From: Meghimatium bilineatum
Taxonomy: Eukaryota; Mollusca; Gastropoda; Stylommatophora; Philomycidae
DNA: 64,000 nt
Assembly: GCA_034231615.1 (NCBI GenBank)
Contig: CM067307.1
Span: forward strand, 5,442,647 to 5,506,646
Direction: 5' to 3'
Made by a program: the position numbers and the translations under genes. This document shows, piece by piece, positions 12,301 through 20,584 of the stretch; within the stretch, counting starts at the first letter, position 1; each line of letters begins with the position of its first letter. Below the pieces are notes generated by a model. It did not search any database, was not told where the DNA came from, and saw nothing but the letters and a program-made list of their open reading frames with translations.

Positions 12301-14701
12301 TCTGTTTCCTTAACTTCAATTAATATTCACATTAATATTATTACTTCCATTAATCTGTTACCTTAACTTCAATTAATATTCACATTAATATTATTACTTC
12401 CATTAATCTGTTTCCTTAACTTCAATTAGAATTCTCAGTACTGTCTTCATTATTATCATGGATGAGTTAGATTTCTACTATCTATATGAGTAGCGTACTG
12501 GCCTAGTGTGCTTACTTACTATCACCAGGTTATAGCGTGCCAGGTTGGAAACTATGTGCGCACAAACAAAATACGGGTTGTGATTTCTCGCCTGACGTGA
12601 CCATTCCTCCAGTCAACCTGGCCGTAAATGGGTACCTGGCGGTTAGGGAAGATAAACATGTCAAAGAAAGGAACTGATCACATCACCTAATAGTTGCTGC
12701 GGCTTAGTACTTAAGGGTTTTCTTCATCCATTATGGGACCAACTTTTACCAATCTAATAGGTATTATTACCACCAAATTATCTGTCAAATAACTTTGCAC
12801 TTTCCTAAAATTCTTTATCCACCAAACCAATATTGTCTCGACCACCGGCTCATAAACAATCCCAGCAAATATATTTCTGTATGTCTTAGATCACGCTACC
12901 ATTCCGCTACGGTTGGATGAAAGATTTGTTTGAAGAGATCTTCCTTCTGGTCTTCTTCACCTTGACTGGCTACAAGTTCCGTCCAACAAGCGACAACCCA
13001 TATCTGCAAGTGCCACTAGATAGTGATGATGAAGACATTGAGATGGATGAGGTGTAAGTTTTTAAACTTCTAGATACAAATTTTGTTAGTAGCATACAAC
13101 TTCACGTATAGATTTCCATCTAATTTGTATAGTTGTGTGATGTATATGTAGTATAACTTCATGTATACATTGATATTTTCCATCTAATTTATATGTATAT
13201 GGTGGTATGATGTATTGACTGTAGTTTCTCATGTGATGTATTGTCTAGTTTCTAATGTGATGTATTGTCTAGTTTCTAATGTGATATATTGTCTAGTTTC
13301 TAATGTGATGTATTGTCTAGTTTCTAATGTGATGTATTGTCTAGTTTCTAATGTGATGTAGTGACTAGTTTCTCATGTGATGTATTGACTAGTTTCTCAT
13401 GTGATGTATTGACTAGTTTCTCATGTGATGTATTGTCTAGTTTCTAATATGATTTATTGTCTAGTTTCTAATGTGATGTATTGTCTAGTTTCTAATGTGA
13501 TGTAGTGACTAGTTTCTCATGTGATGTATTGTCTAGTTTCTAATGTGATGTATTGTCTAGTTTCTCATGTGATGTATTGACTAGTTTCTCATGTGATGTA
13601 TTGACTGTAGTTTCTCATGTGATGTATTGTCTAGTTTCTAATATGATTTATTGTCTAGTTTCTAATATGATGTATTGTCTAGTTTCTAATGTGATGTATT
13701 GTCTAGTTTCTAATGTGATGTAGTGACTAGTTTCTCATGTGATGTATTGACTAGTTTCTCATGTGATGTATTGACTAGTTTCTCATGTGATGTATTGACT
13801 AGTTTCTCATGTGATGTATTGACTAGTTTCTCATGTGATGTATTGACTAGTTTCTCATGTGATGTATTGACTAGTTTCTCATGTGATGTATTGACTGTAG
13901 TTTCTCATGTGATGTGTTGACTGTAGTTTCTCATGTGATGTATTGACTAGTTTCTCATGTGATGTATTGACTAGTTTCTCATGTGATGTATTGACTAATT
14001 TCTCATGTGATGTGTTGACTGTAGTTTCTCATGTGATGTGTTGACTGTAGTTTCTCATGTGATGTATTGACTAGTTTCTCATGTGATGTATTGACTAGTT
14101 TCTCATGTGATGTATTGACTGTAGTTTCTCATGTGATGTATTGACTAGTTTCTCATGTGATGTATTGACTGTAGTTTCTCATGTGATGTGTTATTTGTAG
14201 TTTCCTGTGCAATGTATTGTTTGTATTTTCTCTTGTGATGTATTAATTAAAGTTTATTATGTATTGACGGTAACTTCTCGTGTGTATTATAACGACTATA
14301 GTATTTTATGTGATGCATTGACTAGTTTCTCATGTGATGCTTTTACTTTCTTTTTTTGAGTGATTTATTTATTGTAACTTCCTATGTTATGTATTTATTG
14401 TAGTTTCCTGTGTAATGTATTGGTTGTAGTTTCCCATGCAATGTATTGTAGTTTCCCATGTAATGTATTTGTTGTAGTTTCCCATGTAATGTATTGTAGT
14501 TTTCTGTGTAATGTATTGGTTGTAGTTTCCTGTGTAATGTATTGGTTGTAGTTTCCCATGTACTGCATTGATGGTATTTCTCTCCTTGCTTGCAGTATCA
14601 CAAAGTCTGGTAGCACAGAAGCAGTCGTCAGAGTTAACCAAGGCAAGGGGGACAAATCCAATTCTGCCAAGCAACGAGAGAGCAGTCATGAGTACGACTG
14701 A
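172..14701 (+). CDS. GPR107: GPR107/GPR108-like LU7TM membrane protein, C-terminal 391 codons, 11 exons
   Basis: Join 172..316, 2180..2265, 3216..3349, 5124..5199, 6306..6379, 6647..6764, 7512..7642, 9677..9770, 10811..10858, 12890..13053, 14596..14701. All junctions are GT-AG, phases agree, and the sum is 1176 nt (391 codons plus TGA). Recognised from memory of human GPR107/108: shared stretches include [50 protein letters not shown] and [16 protein letters not shown]. The visible part holds the end of the lumenal domain, seven hydrophobic segments (about one per exon from 3216 on) and an acidic then basic cytosolic tail. The family is known as Golgi/endosomal membrane proteins linked to trafficking. 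The start codon, signal peptide and most of the lumenal domain lie before the window. I cannot tell GPR107 from GPR108; invertebrates may have a single ancestral gene. Confidence 0.93.
331..428 (+). repeat. Short minisatellite, about 22-bp units
   Basis: Four copies of gtgtacttgtcaatggtatat with small length changes, just inside the intron after exon a. Confidence 0.8.
1427..1870 (+). mobile_element. LINE carboxyl-end fragment (RNase H-type LINE)
   Basis: Frame 1427-1798 ends with [20 protein letters not shown] and FYGPLY, followed after a TAA by sequence continuing [15 protein letters not shown]. This matches the tail I know from invertebrate LINEs, a cysteine-containing segment then a C-P-x(3)-LRQ-x-WP block. 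The CxC cysteine part is out of frame here (it reads PPPCVEAPS). The second copy at 8510-8720 is better kept. It ends in gaagaa-type sequence, consistent with a LINE 3' end. Confidence 0.7.
2071..2140 (+). repeat. 18-bp tandem repeat
   Basis: About three and a half copies of gttgatgttaataattgt. Confidence 0.85.
2180..2265 (+). CDS. GPR107: GPR107-like exon b ([11 protein letters not shown] motif)
   Basis: The acceptor is gttcctag/TACAC and the donor gtaagt. The exon reads [18 protein letters not shown] then [10 protein letters not shown], the most conserved lumenal motif of the family just before the first membrane segment. The exon ends in phase 0. The next intron holds a 3'-module repeat on - (2318-2480) and the 45-bp array (2546-2826). 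Confidence 0.93.
2318..2480 (-). repeat. Dispersed 3'-module repeat
   Basis: On - it reads ...acggcggcacaacgcattg, ...ctctggacaacac, ...ctagtaggactatcg and ends gagtttgagaaagaac. It is one of about twelve related copies in the window (others at 8805, 11165, 18455, 20770, 22380, 23190, 40275, 51505, 57035 and 57235). It looks like the 3' end of a retroelement with a GAA-rich tail. Confidence 0.65.
2546..2826 (+). repeat. 45-bp minisatellite with 90-bp higher order
   Basis: Units start with gtaggccagctgtacattag every 45 bp (2546, 2591, 2636...). Two variants alternate strictly, one ending gtgtatgaccatatcacaa and the other gtttataaccatttcacta. The 45-bp length keeps frames open on both strands, so the ORFs here are repeat artefacts. 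Confidence 0.93.
3216..3349 (+). CDS. GPR107: GPR107-like exon c (first TM segment)
   Basis: The acceptor is ttttttcttcag and the donor gtaagt. It reads [20 protein letters not shown] followed by a hydrophobic run [15 protein letters not shown] and ends LRRAK, phase 2. The following intron (3350-5123) has a LINE fragment at 4524-4680 and a tRNA-derived SINE on - at 4845-5005. I see no recognisable feature in 3350-4480. Confidence 0.95.
4524..4680 (+). mobile_element. LINE reverse-transcriptase tail fragment
   Basis: [20 protein letters not shown] then [12 protein letters not shown] matches the post-RT segment of an invertebrate non-LTR element (tK..iY..cvls.LLYG.E.WT). It is only about 50 codons long; the frame is lost after 4665. 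Confidence 0.75.
4845..5005 (-). mobile_element. tRNA-derived SINE, family 2
   Basis: On -, a tRNA-like head runs from about 5000: box-A-like TGGTTGAGGGCTAG, then GCGTTGGTCTTATACGCATG, and box-B-like GGTTTGAGTCTC, then GTAAGGACTGG. The body gGTGACAGCAAGAGTATGCA matches the body of the copy at 39478-39650 (gACGACAGTAAGAACATGCG). Confidence 0.72.
5124..5199 (+). CDS. GPR107: GPR107-like exon d (second TM segment)
   Basis: The acceptor is ttatctttag and the donor gtaagt. It reads [16 protein letters not shown] then RCFSDLFHG, matching the human KIHWLM...FH segment. Phase 0 end. The next intron carries a SINE (5389-5631) and a LINE 3' end (6037-6200). Confidence 0.94.
5389..5631 (+). mobile_element. 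tRNA-derived SINE, family 1, copy 1
   Basis: The head is catggttgcctagttgatag with box-B-like AGGTTTGAAACC. The body contains gacccagctgtgaatgggta, then taatagttgctgctgctttg, and ends tacatgaagaattattttca. Two relatives lie at 12475-12735 and 19452-19712. The overlapping ORFs here (5397-5634) are products of the SINE, not genes. Confidence 0.8.
6037..6215 (+). mobile_element. LINE 3' end, same family as 23.5-24.9 kb
   Basis: One frame reads [20 protein letters not shown] then [14 protein letters not shown], aligned to GRSRGGKIKTWTDNIKEWTG of the copy on - at 23670-24158. It is followed by the shared 3' end (...gaccatagcaggttacgggc) and a tatagatagatagatc tail, typical of a 5'-truncated non-LTR insertion. 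Confidence 0.8.
6306..6379 (+). CDS. GPR107: GPR107-like exon e (third TM segment, start)
   Basis: The acceptor is catatttcag and the donor gtaagt. It reads [20 protein letters not shown] then YIVYL, matching family residues before the third membrane helix. Phase 2 end. The next intron (267 bp) is unremarkable. Confidence 0.94.
6647..6764 (+). CDS. GPR107: GPR107-like exon f (third and fourth TM)
   Basis: The acceptor is ctcatacag and the donor gtaagt. It reads [19 protein letters not shown], then [20 protein letters not shown], very close to the human IGTGWAFIKH...IVIPLQ. Phase 0 end. The intron after it is largely two arrays (26 bp and about 42 bp units). Confidence 0.96.
6788..6990 (+). 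repeat. 26-bp minisatellite
   Basis: About eight copies of tttgttaatgtaacttgatg plus gtaaac, with a variant that has tttctt instead of taactt. Confidence 0.88.
7100..7430 (+). repeat. About 42-bp minisatellite
   Basis: About eight diverged copies of ttatttcatcattactttct followed by ataacccccaataccttccac. Confidence 0.88.
7512..7642 (+). CDS. GPR107: GPR107-like exon g (fourth and fifth TM)
   Basis: The acceptor is tatctggacag and the donor gtaagt. It reads [20 protein letters not shown] and then [19 protein letters not shown], the fifth hydrophobic helix with the family's VDLLCC. Phase 2 end. The following 2.0-kb intron holds a 45-bp repeat, three LINE fragments, and a dispersed repeat at 8935-9300. 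Confidence 0.96.
7715..7890 (+). repeat. 44/45-bp tandem repeat cutting a LINE fragment
   Basis: Three and a half copies of ggtgtgagctggactccagt plus gtttggtacacaggtgcagtttttgaa. On - the LINE frame runs straight into it. Confidence 0.88.
7890..8060 (-). mobile_element. LINE reverse-transcriptase tail fragment
   Basis: The - frame reads [20 protein letters not shown] then [15 protein letters not shown], matching the segment between the RT core and the LLYG.E.WT block of the same LINE type as 33990-34150. The match stops where the 45-bp repeat begins. Confidence 0.8.
8225..8470 (-). mobile_element. LINE 3' end (family of 23.5-24.9 kb), degraded
   Basis: On - it ends ...cttctatgaccataaccagt tatgaatcttatt, the shared 3' terminus, followed by an AT-rich tail. 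Upstream lie remnants of the DIST...IAEDR region with stops. Confidence 0.6.
8510..8735 (+). mobile_element. LINE carboxyl-end fragment, cysteine motif kept
   Basis: [20 protein letters not shown] then [20 protein letters not shown] and IKETELQI, stop at 8703. The C-x-C...H-x(4)-C spacing is that of the zinc-knuckle-like tail after RNase H in invertebrate LINEs. It then ends caagtgaacgaaagaagaag, a GAA-type LINE 3' end. Confidence 0.85.
8805..8905 (+). repeat. Dispersed 3'-module repeat
   Basis: Diverged copy: ctccattctttggactatcctgctgaaaatccagtaggac and so on to gggagtattcag. See the entry at 2318. Confidence 0.5.
8935..9300 (+). repeat. Dispersed repeat of about 400 bp (family 3), sense copy
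   Basis: It shares gattcatgtgctcatg, ctggttataccgaacttctc and ccataggaaaa blocks with the - strand copy at 54700-55190. The class is unclear; it could be a long SINE or a LINE tail. Frames across it are short and interrupted. Confidence 0.75.
9677..9770 (+). CDS. GPR107: GPR107-like exon h (SIRHLQEAS loop)
   Basis: The acceptor is tttctgccag and the donor gtgagt. It reads [19 protein letters not shown] then [12 protein letters not shown], the best-conserved cytosolic loop of the family. Phase 0 end. The next intron contains a decayed RNase H piece (10130-10290) and a 17-bp array (10690-10800). Confidence 0.97.
10130..10300 (+). mobile_element. Decayed LINE RNase H amino-terminal part
   Basis: A frame reads [20 protein letters not shown] then FTKAVIVS, matching the E-x-A...W(L/I)...vvlSDS region of LINE RNase H (compare 58600-58760 on -: WLESQAYSHVCILSDS). 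A frameshift falls exactly where SDS should be. Confidence 0.65.
10690..10800 (+). repeat. 17-bp minisatellite
   Basis: Six copies of gtaacatacctgtgttt, ending 10 bp before the acceptor of the 48-bp micro-exon at 10811. Confidence 0.9.
10811..10858 (+). CDS. GPR107: GPR107-like exon i (sixth TM, 16 codons)
   Basis: A 48-bp micro-exon between tgatcaacag and gtaaaa, reading [16 protein letters not shown]. The human counterpart is [15 protein letters not shown]. An open frame runs through it on both sides (10775-11086) but only these 16 codons match the family. The intron after it holds a dispersed repeat (10975-11245), a LINE fragment on - (11480-11870), a 53-bp array and a SINE. Confidence 0.95.
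10975..11245 (+). repeat. Dispersed repeat of about 260 bp (family 4)
   Basis: Contains gcaaagaatag, catgcatgtcataggatg, ...cagaaaccatgctgaa..., tgcagcacagctgtaaatta, and the 3' module ending agaagaagaatc. Relatives: 20585-20850, 22210-22450 (+) and 36150-36310 (-). Confidence 0.65.
11340..11420 (+). mobile_element. LINE 3' end remnant
   Basis: gattgcctatgccagtagaatggcacttgatgatcatcac resembles the end of the family at 33600-33985 (on - there: tggagagccatgatcgccta). Similar scraps occur at 17535-17580 and 32480-32515. Confidence 0.45.
11480..11870 (-). mobile_element. LINE carboxyl-terminal fragment
   Basis: On - a frame reads [20 protein letters not shown] then INDEVLEEL, the same block as the copies at 20260-20400 (+) and 33698-33970 (-). 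Stops and frameshifts occur on both sides. Confidence 0.75.
12030..12432 (+). repeat. 53-bp AT-rich minisatellite
   Basis: Seven and a half copies of ttaccttaacttcaattaat then attcacattaatattatt and acttccattaatctg; variants alternate gttacc/gtttcc and taatat/tagaat. Confidence 0.92.
12475..12735 (+). mobile_element. tRNA-derived SINE, family 1, copy 2
   Basis: Contains ctatcaccaggttatagcgt, box-B-like caggttggaaact, ggccgtaaatgggtacctgg, taatagttgctgcggcttag and ttcttcatcc. It lies between the 53-bp array and exon j. Confidence 0.78.
12890..13053 (+). CDS. GPR107: GPR107-like exon j (seventh TM and acidic tail)
   Basis: The acceptor is gtatgtcttag and the donor gtaagt at 13054. It reads [20 protein letters not shown], then [20 protein letters not shown], then an acidic [11 protein letters not shown]. 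Phase 2 end. The following intron is mostly a 24-bp minisatellite. Confidence 0.97.
13207..14345 (+). repeat. 24-bp minisatellite in the last intron
   Basis: Over 40 copies of gtgatgtattgactagtttc plus tcat. Two lineages, attgtctagtttctaat and attgactagtttctcat, occur in blocks, and a longer gactgtagtttctcat variant is scattered. It becomes ragged after about 14205. Confidence 0.95.
14365..14580 (+). repeat. Diverged continuation of the last-intron array
   Basis: Units such as gtattggttgtagtttccca plus tgtaat, 20-24 bp, probably the same ancestry as the 24-bp array. It stops about 20 bp before the acceptor of the terminal exon. Confidence 0.85.
14596..14701 (+). CDS. GPR107: GPR107-like terminal coding exon
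   Basis: The acceptor is ccttgcttgcag. It reads [20 protein letters not shown], then [14 protein letters not shown] and TGA at 14699-14701. The tail aligns loosely with the human VTTSG...KVKK tail. The exon must run on as 3' untranslated sequence; I could not place a polyadenylation site with confidence. Confidence 0.93.
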
Positions 14702-16270
14702 TGTGATATTCTTCCAGAGCTAACATGGAAAGAAGGGTGGACAATATTTCAGTTATCTTTCAGGTTGGAGGCATAAGCAATTAATGCATTTCTCATAGCC
14801 ATCTCCTGAACCATATTTATCATGTCTGTGTACAAAGATTGCCAACAAAATGTACATAATTTTGTTGTCACTGTTATGCAACCGTGTCTTGGAAGAATTT
14901 TCTTTATGATGTAATATTGGACTTTAATTAGAAGGTTGATATTATCCATCTTGGGTTATAGAACATATCACTTGTCAGGAAATACAGAAATTCAGGTTTG
15001 TTGTGATCTGGAAATGTTGTCTTCAGCCCCTAATCGCCTCAGCATGGCCCCCTAATCCCATTGGCACTTAGGACATCTTCAGCCTTTAATCCCATTACAC
15101 GTAGGGCATTTTCAACCTATAATCCGGTGTTTCCCAACGTGGGACCCATGCCCTACAGGGGGACAGTTTGATTGTTCGGGGGGAGGGGGGCAATTTGAAA
15201 AAAATTATTTTGTGCTTGAGTTTTAGCTGTCTATTATATATTTTAAAATTTACTTGCTGTTTTTTAACAATTTCCTAGTGATTTCTTCCTAAAACCTAAG
15301 TCTTGTGTCCTGAACAAGTTGTAATTAATTAAGCATCATTTAGGGAATAATTCAATTTTTGAATGTAAAAGAATATGTGTATGTTAACATATACAGGCAT
15401 TCAAATTTTAGAAAGACTTAGGTGGGTCATGGTTAAAGAAAATATGTTGAGAAGCACTACTCTATTCCTTTGACACATTCAGCCACTATTTCCTTTGGTT
15501 CTTAGAAAAGCAAGTAATAATGGGAATTTCTTTCTGTTTTTGACCAACCTTCTAAGAGATCTCCGTGGTGCAGTGATTAACACTCTGCTGACCAGCAATC
15601 CAGAGCGTACTTGTCCGCCATTACCGAGGGTGCATGCACAATTGTATACATTGACATTGCCGACTTTAACAATTCATATAAAATCGATTTAGCGTAAGAA
15701 AGCCTTGAAACTTTCTATGCATTGTAATGACTGTTTGCACTTTCTGAATGAATTTGAAAGCTTCAGAGTTATTTCAAGTGCAAAATGCTTCTTATCATAA
15801 TGCTAGGCCTAGATTTACATTAATTTTTATATATCATACAATATTTCCTTCGAAAACTCCGATATAACGTGATAAAAACTCACTAACTAGGTCTATATCG
15901 TTATTCTCGACATGCCGTCATTTTTACAGAACATAATTTCCAGGAAACACTATTTTTAGCACATTATTGCAATGGGCATTCCCATTTTTCTGATGCATCA
16001 TAGCAAATTCGACAATCCTCGAATTTGGTCTCTAAGGACCAGTACCAGAAATTCGACTATTGTTTAAATTGGTCAGGAAAGTGTTACGCAATTGGCCTTG
16101 TGTTCAAGAGTCTGCAAGTAGGATACCTGGTTGTGTCATTTTGTTTATAGGGGCAGGTTTCTGAGATTTTGGGAGATTTGTTGCTTGAAGTTGCGGAATT
16201 ACCTATTGGTATTTTCAGCACTTTGTTCAGAGGGGCAAAGTACATATTAGAAAACTAGAGTACAATGAAG
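14702..16270 (+). other. 3' untranslated/flanking sequence of the GPR107-like gene
   Basis: No coding potential recognised. It has G-rich stretches near 15160-15190 and a decayed tRNA-like head at 15555-15640. The 3' end of the transcript is not fixed; no AATAAA was seen close to the stop codon. Confidence 0.4.
15555..15645 (+). mobile_element. tRNA-derived SINE head, partial
   Basis: ctccgtggtgcagtgattaa cactctgctgaccagcaatc resembles a tRNA 5' half with box A (TGGTGCAGTGATTAA). Box B is not intact. Confidence 0.45.
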
Positions 16271-16309
16271 TTAATTCTCTATGCCTTTTGAGCCTTTCTT
16301 TAAAATAAT

Positions 16310-16445
16310 CTTTGCACTGTGTCTCAAATGTGTATTCTGCAGGTTCATCTCAACTTTGCACTGTGTCTCAAATGTGTATCCTCTAGGTACAGCTCAACTT
16401 TGCACTGTTTGTCAAATTTGTATCCTTCAGGTTCAGCTCAATTCC
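16310..16445 (+). repeat. About 45-bp tandem repeat, three copies
   Basis: Copies of actttgcactgtgtctcaaatgtgtat then cctncaggttcagctca. Confidence 0.85.
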
Positions 16446-16824
16446 ACACACCTCTCCTCTGACTGTGCTGCTGGTTCAGCACTCCTTCCTTCAAGGAAAT
16501 TTTCTACAAATGTACTGAATACATCAAGTGTGGTAGAACCACCATTGTGAATCTCTTAAAAAGAACAAATCAGACACAAAATGAGAAACTGAAAATATGA
16601 GGCGCGATTTCATGTAGATTTTAGCTATCCCCATTTTCACTAGAAGCCCCACCTGTATAGGCTTTAAATAGAATTGTCATAAAGTGTAAATAAGAAAGAA
16701 GTATTAATCTGTGTATACTTTAATGCATACATGCTCTATCTTCCCTCTTATTTTTCTACCATGCACATATACATATAAGAGTTAAGAAACAACTCTGAAA
16801 ATGGATACAAAACAAAAACATTTA

Positions 16825-17235
16825 GAAAGCATTGCAACATGGATAGATAACATCCAATAGAAAGCATTGCTATGTGAATAGATAACATCCAATAGAAAGC
16901 ATTGCTACGTGAATAGATAACATCCAATAGAAAGCATTGCAACATGGATAGATAAAATCCAATAGAAAGCATTGCAACATGGATAGATAACATCCAATAG
17001 AAAGCATTGCTATGTGAATAGATAACATCCAATAGAAAGCATTGCTATGTGAATAGATAACATCCAATAGAAAGCATTGCTACGTGAATAGATAACATCC
17101 AATAGAAAGCATTGCAACATGGATAGATAACATCCAATAGAAAGCATTGCAACATGGATAGATAACATCCAATAGAAAGCATTGCAACATGGATAGATAA
17201 CATCCAATAGAAAGCATTGCTATGTGGATAGATTG
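16825..17235 (+). repeat. 35-bp minisatellite
   Basis: About twelve copies of aacatccaatagaaagcatt plus gcaacatggatagat, with a second variant gctatgtgaatagat. The - strand ORFs here are repeat artefacts. Confidence 0.95.
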
Positions 17236-18364
17236 TATTTTAGAATCTGCAGGTAAATAAAGATAAGAAAAAACTAACTATTTTTTTTAGTGGGTTGTAG
17301 TAGTGGTAAGAAAAATTAATTCTCACTAACCCCTCTGTTAGGAACACCAGCAAGTGATGACGTTCAAGAAAAATGTTGTTTCGCTTCTGATAAGCTCACT
17401 TCATTTGACCACTGATTCTTTTATATTCAAATATTGTAATAACAACAAGAACTAACAAGGACATACTGAAAGAGTGAAATCAGAGAGGGACCAATTTTTA
17501 TTTCTTGGGACTTGTTATGAGACAGAGGAAATCGAGAGTTGTGGAGATCTATGCCAGTCAGCGTGGCACCTGATGATGACTGCTTATGTACAACATTGTT
17601 GCAATATATTTATGCCTGTTTGACTAATCTATTCATAAATGTTTTGCTTTGATTTTCTACGGGAACTTGTGGACAATCCCATGCCTAACCTTTCTTTGCC
17701 TCTAACAACATATTCTGCAGGTCACATTACTAGCGGGCAGTTTTCCCAATGTTTTCAGCTCTTTATATTTCATATATATTTCTCAGTCCTGAAACCTGTG
17801 GGATTATTTGTTATTACTTTTCTGTAGATTACTTATATAACACACACAATCAATCTAGTTTTCAAGAAAGTGGCAAATAATTCTGCATTATTGTTTTAAA
17901 AATATATGTAATGTATAGTTATTTGTAAAAAATTAAAGGGATGTAAGTATAAAACATTTTTTGAATGATCTCAGAATTATCTGTATGATTAACCTATTTT
18001 CTATAATATAGTGGGATCCTGTTACAGCACATCCTTTTATAACAAATTCCCCTATTATTTAACAACAACTTTTTCACTATCCTCAATTGTGGTTACTTCA
18101 TTTCATATATTGTAAATAGCTAATTCTGTTATAACATAAATATTCATGGGTCTGGACCAAGTTGTTATTGCGAGATTCCACTGTGTGTGCAGTTTTTTTG
18201 CGATCTCATATTTTAGGAAGAGCTGTTCAGTAGACATACAGTTGTTGATATCCAATTTCTGCTGAGTAATTCTAATTTTAGCAGCCAATGTTATTTTGCT
18301 GGAATGTGGGAATTCTGACATAACTAAGCAGGGAAGGGGGTGTTGTCCCCTGAATTCTTGACAG
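17236..18364. other. No gene recognised
   Basis: AT-rich unique sequence. A scrap like a LINE 3' end (gtggagatctatgccagtca) lies at 17535-17580. An AATAAA occurs at about 17255; whether it serves the GPR107-like gene is unknown. Confidence 0.4.
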
Positions 18365-18427
18365 TCTGTTGACAAGAGGGGGGGGAGGAAAAAAATGGCA
18401 AAAACTTGACTTAATTTATGGACCCTA
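18365..18427 (-). mobile_element. MITE-like end with G/C run
   Basis: On - it reads gggtccataaattaagtcaag then tttttgccat and a C run. It shares the gtccataaattatgtcac terminus with 22628, 29850, 30950 and 40989. Confidence 0.5.
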
Positions 18428-18454
18428 AAATGGTGACCCCTGTTTTCATGTCCT

Positions 18455-18545
18455 CATTCTCAAGACTACATCTTTCTGAAAATCTATTAGGATGATTGTC
18501 TTGCCTGCAAGAGAGATCCAGCAGGATTTTGAGAGCATAGGTTAA
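18455..18545 (+). repeat. Dispersed 3'-module repeat
   Basis: ctcaagactacatctttctg aaaatctattaggatgattg ... gagagatccagcaggatttt gagagc. The 23190-23280 copy is close. Confidence 0.55.
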
Positions 18546-18849
18546 AAATATGCATAGGCTTAATTGAACAGTAGAATTGAACTGTGTCTCCTTCCATGCC
18601 TATCTAGCAGACTTGTTGTATACTAGTAGTGGAACAGGAAATATTTTCTGTTTCCCAGCATCATGGGATCTTCATGTTTCAAGTCTCCTATCATATTCAG
18701 TTATGACTCTCCACAACTCCTATGCTAGAGACATTTGTAGTCGTGCATCAGAATGTATATTGTCAATCATCTTATTTTGTCATAGAGCACACAACATTCC
18801 TGAAATTTACTGTAAACTAGATTTATACTTTTGAATTGAATAGCGTACT

Positions 18850-18985
18850 CATACATGTCCGGTTCTGTGACGGAGTGGTACAGGGCGCGTCTTTGATGGC
18901 CAAGGTACAGATTTTGATCTCTGCAACAGGCAATTGTGCATCTGGACCATTCAGAAAGCATTGGCAAAGTACTGAACATATTTAT
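18850..18985 (+). mobile_element. Possible tRNA-derived SINE
   Basis: gtgacggagtggtacagggc has a box-A look and ggtacagattttgatctctg a weak box-B look. Only one copy is seen, so this is tentative. Confidence 0.35.
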
Positions 18986-19451
18986 ATTGCCTAGAAAATA
19001 ACTGCAGTAAAAAATGCTGGGTTGATAGCTATGTCCTGAATAGGATATGCTACCAATTTGTTTACTCTTACACAAATATATGCACACATAGAATGTGAAG
19101 TAAACAAATGAAATGTTTACTATAAACTTGTGAATTAATGATTTAGTTAATTTAGTGAGACGGTTAATGATTCAGTATAATTAATGTTTAGAGAAGGAAA
19201 ATTTGGTTGGTTTGGACTAAAGGTAATTTGATTATAGTAATCAGGTTTTGTCAAGCTGTAACTAAGAAGAGATGGCTGAGAGAGTATAAGCCTTGCCAGC
19301 AACTTGATATATTAGTTCACAATAGAAATCAGTGGAGAATAACCATTTATAATATATAATTGGAACTGACCCTGTATAAGAGATTGCTTTTCAACTAATG
19401 GTAATTTTAGGCTCTGCTAATACTATCAACTAGGCTACTGCGATCCTCTGA

Positions 19452-19712
19452 GAGCAGTGGTTTAGTTGATAATGAGCATGCTTACTAACACTAGATTACA
19501 GTGTGCCAGGTTCAAAACCACATCTGGACACACAAAAATCCAGATTGTGATTTCTCGCCTGACACGACCACTGCTCCTGTCGACCCAGCTGTAAATGGGT
19601 ATCCAACGCATAAGTTAGTGGAGGTAAACACAACAAAGAAGAGAACTGACCATTCCACCTAATAGTTGCTGTGGATTATTACATGAAGAGTTATCTTCAT
19701 CCTTGACAAGAG
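19452..19712 (+). mobile_element. tRNA-derived SINE, family 1, copy 3
   Basis: gtggtttagttgataatgag ... caggttcaaaaccacatctg ... gacccagctgtaaatgggta ... taatagttgctgtggattat ... gaagagttatcttcatcc. The best-kept box B of the three. Confidence 0.8.
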
Positions 19713-19789
19713 GTAGTTTCCATGACATACTTTTTTCAATGCATCAGATCATATGACAAGTATCATATAGACTCCTCCACTTTCAGATC

Positions 19790-20515
19790 AGGAACTAACT
19801 AGAAGATATGCTAGGAATAACAGTGGGAGGATGCAATATAAATAAATTGAGATATGCTGACAACACAGTACTGATTGCAGGAAGCTAGCAAGAACTACAA
19901 ACCCTGTTGGATAAAGTAGTGAAAGCAAGGGAAAAGAAAGATCTCAGTTTTAACAAGTAGAAAGTAGAAATAAAAGTTGTCTCGAAGAGACATACACAAC
20001 CAAGATGCAACATAATAATTAACGACACAAAATTAACACAAGTTGAAAAAGTGAAATCTCTTGACAAAATATCATTAGAATGTAGATGCTCAAGTGAGAT
20101 TAAGAGTCAAACAGCATAAGCCAAATCAGCATTTTTTTAAATGAGAACCATTTTGTGCAATGGAACACCATCAATGCAGACCCAAATTCGAGTGCTGAGA
20201 TATTATATCGAACCAATTCTTTTTTATGGATGTGAAACATGGACTGTAAACAAAAAAATTCAAAACGAATTAGAGGCTACAGAAATATGGTTTCTGAGAA
20301 GAATGATGAAAATACTATGGCCAGCTAAGAAAACTAATGCAGAGGTTCTCATTGATGCTGGCATAAAAAGATCAATCATATCAAACATTAGGGACAGACA
20401 GACAAGATTTCTAGGGCATGTGCTGAGAAGAACACAGCCTAAACACTTAATAACCAATGGAAAGATCAAGGGGAGGAGAGATAGGAGAGATGATAAAGAG
20501 AGAAGTTGCTAGATA
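19790..20515 (+). mobile_element. LINE reverse-transcriptase copy, 5'-truncated and mutated
   Basis: Reads LGITVGGCNINKLRYADNTV then LIAGS, stop, QELQTLLDKVVKA; further on YGCETWTVNKKIQNELEATE then IWFLRRMMKILWPAKKTNAE and RDRQTRFLGHVLRR. This is RT motif C, the thumb, and the carboxyl block of a non-LTR element. The catalytic YADD reads YADN (codon 19862-19864). Several stops lie between 19880 and 20140. The open part is 20141-20512. Confidence 0.88.
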
Positions 20516-20584
20516 GACTAGTATTATGACATGGTAGAAGAAAATGGTTACCTGTGGCCCATGTGACAACCAGAGCCCTGTAAT

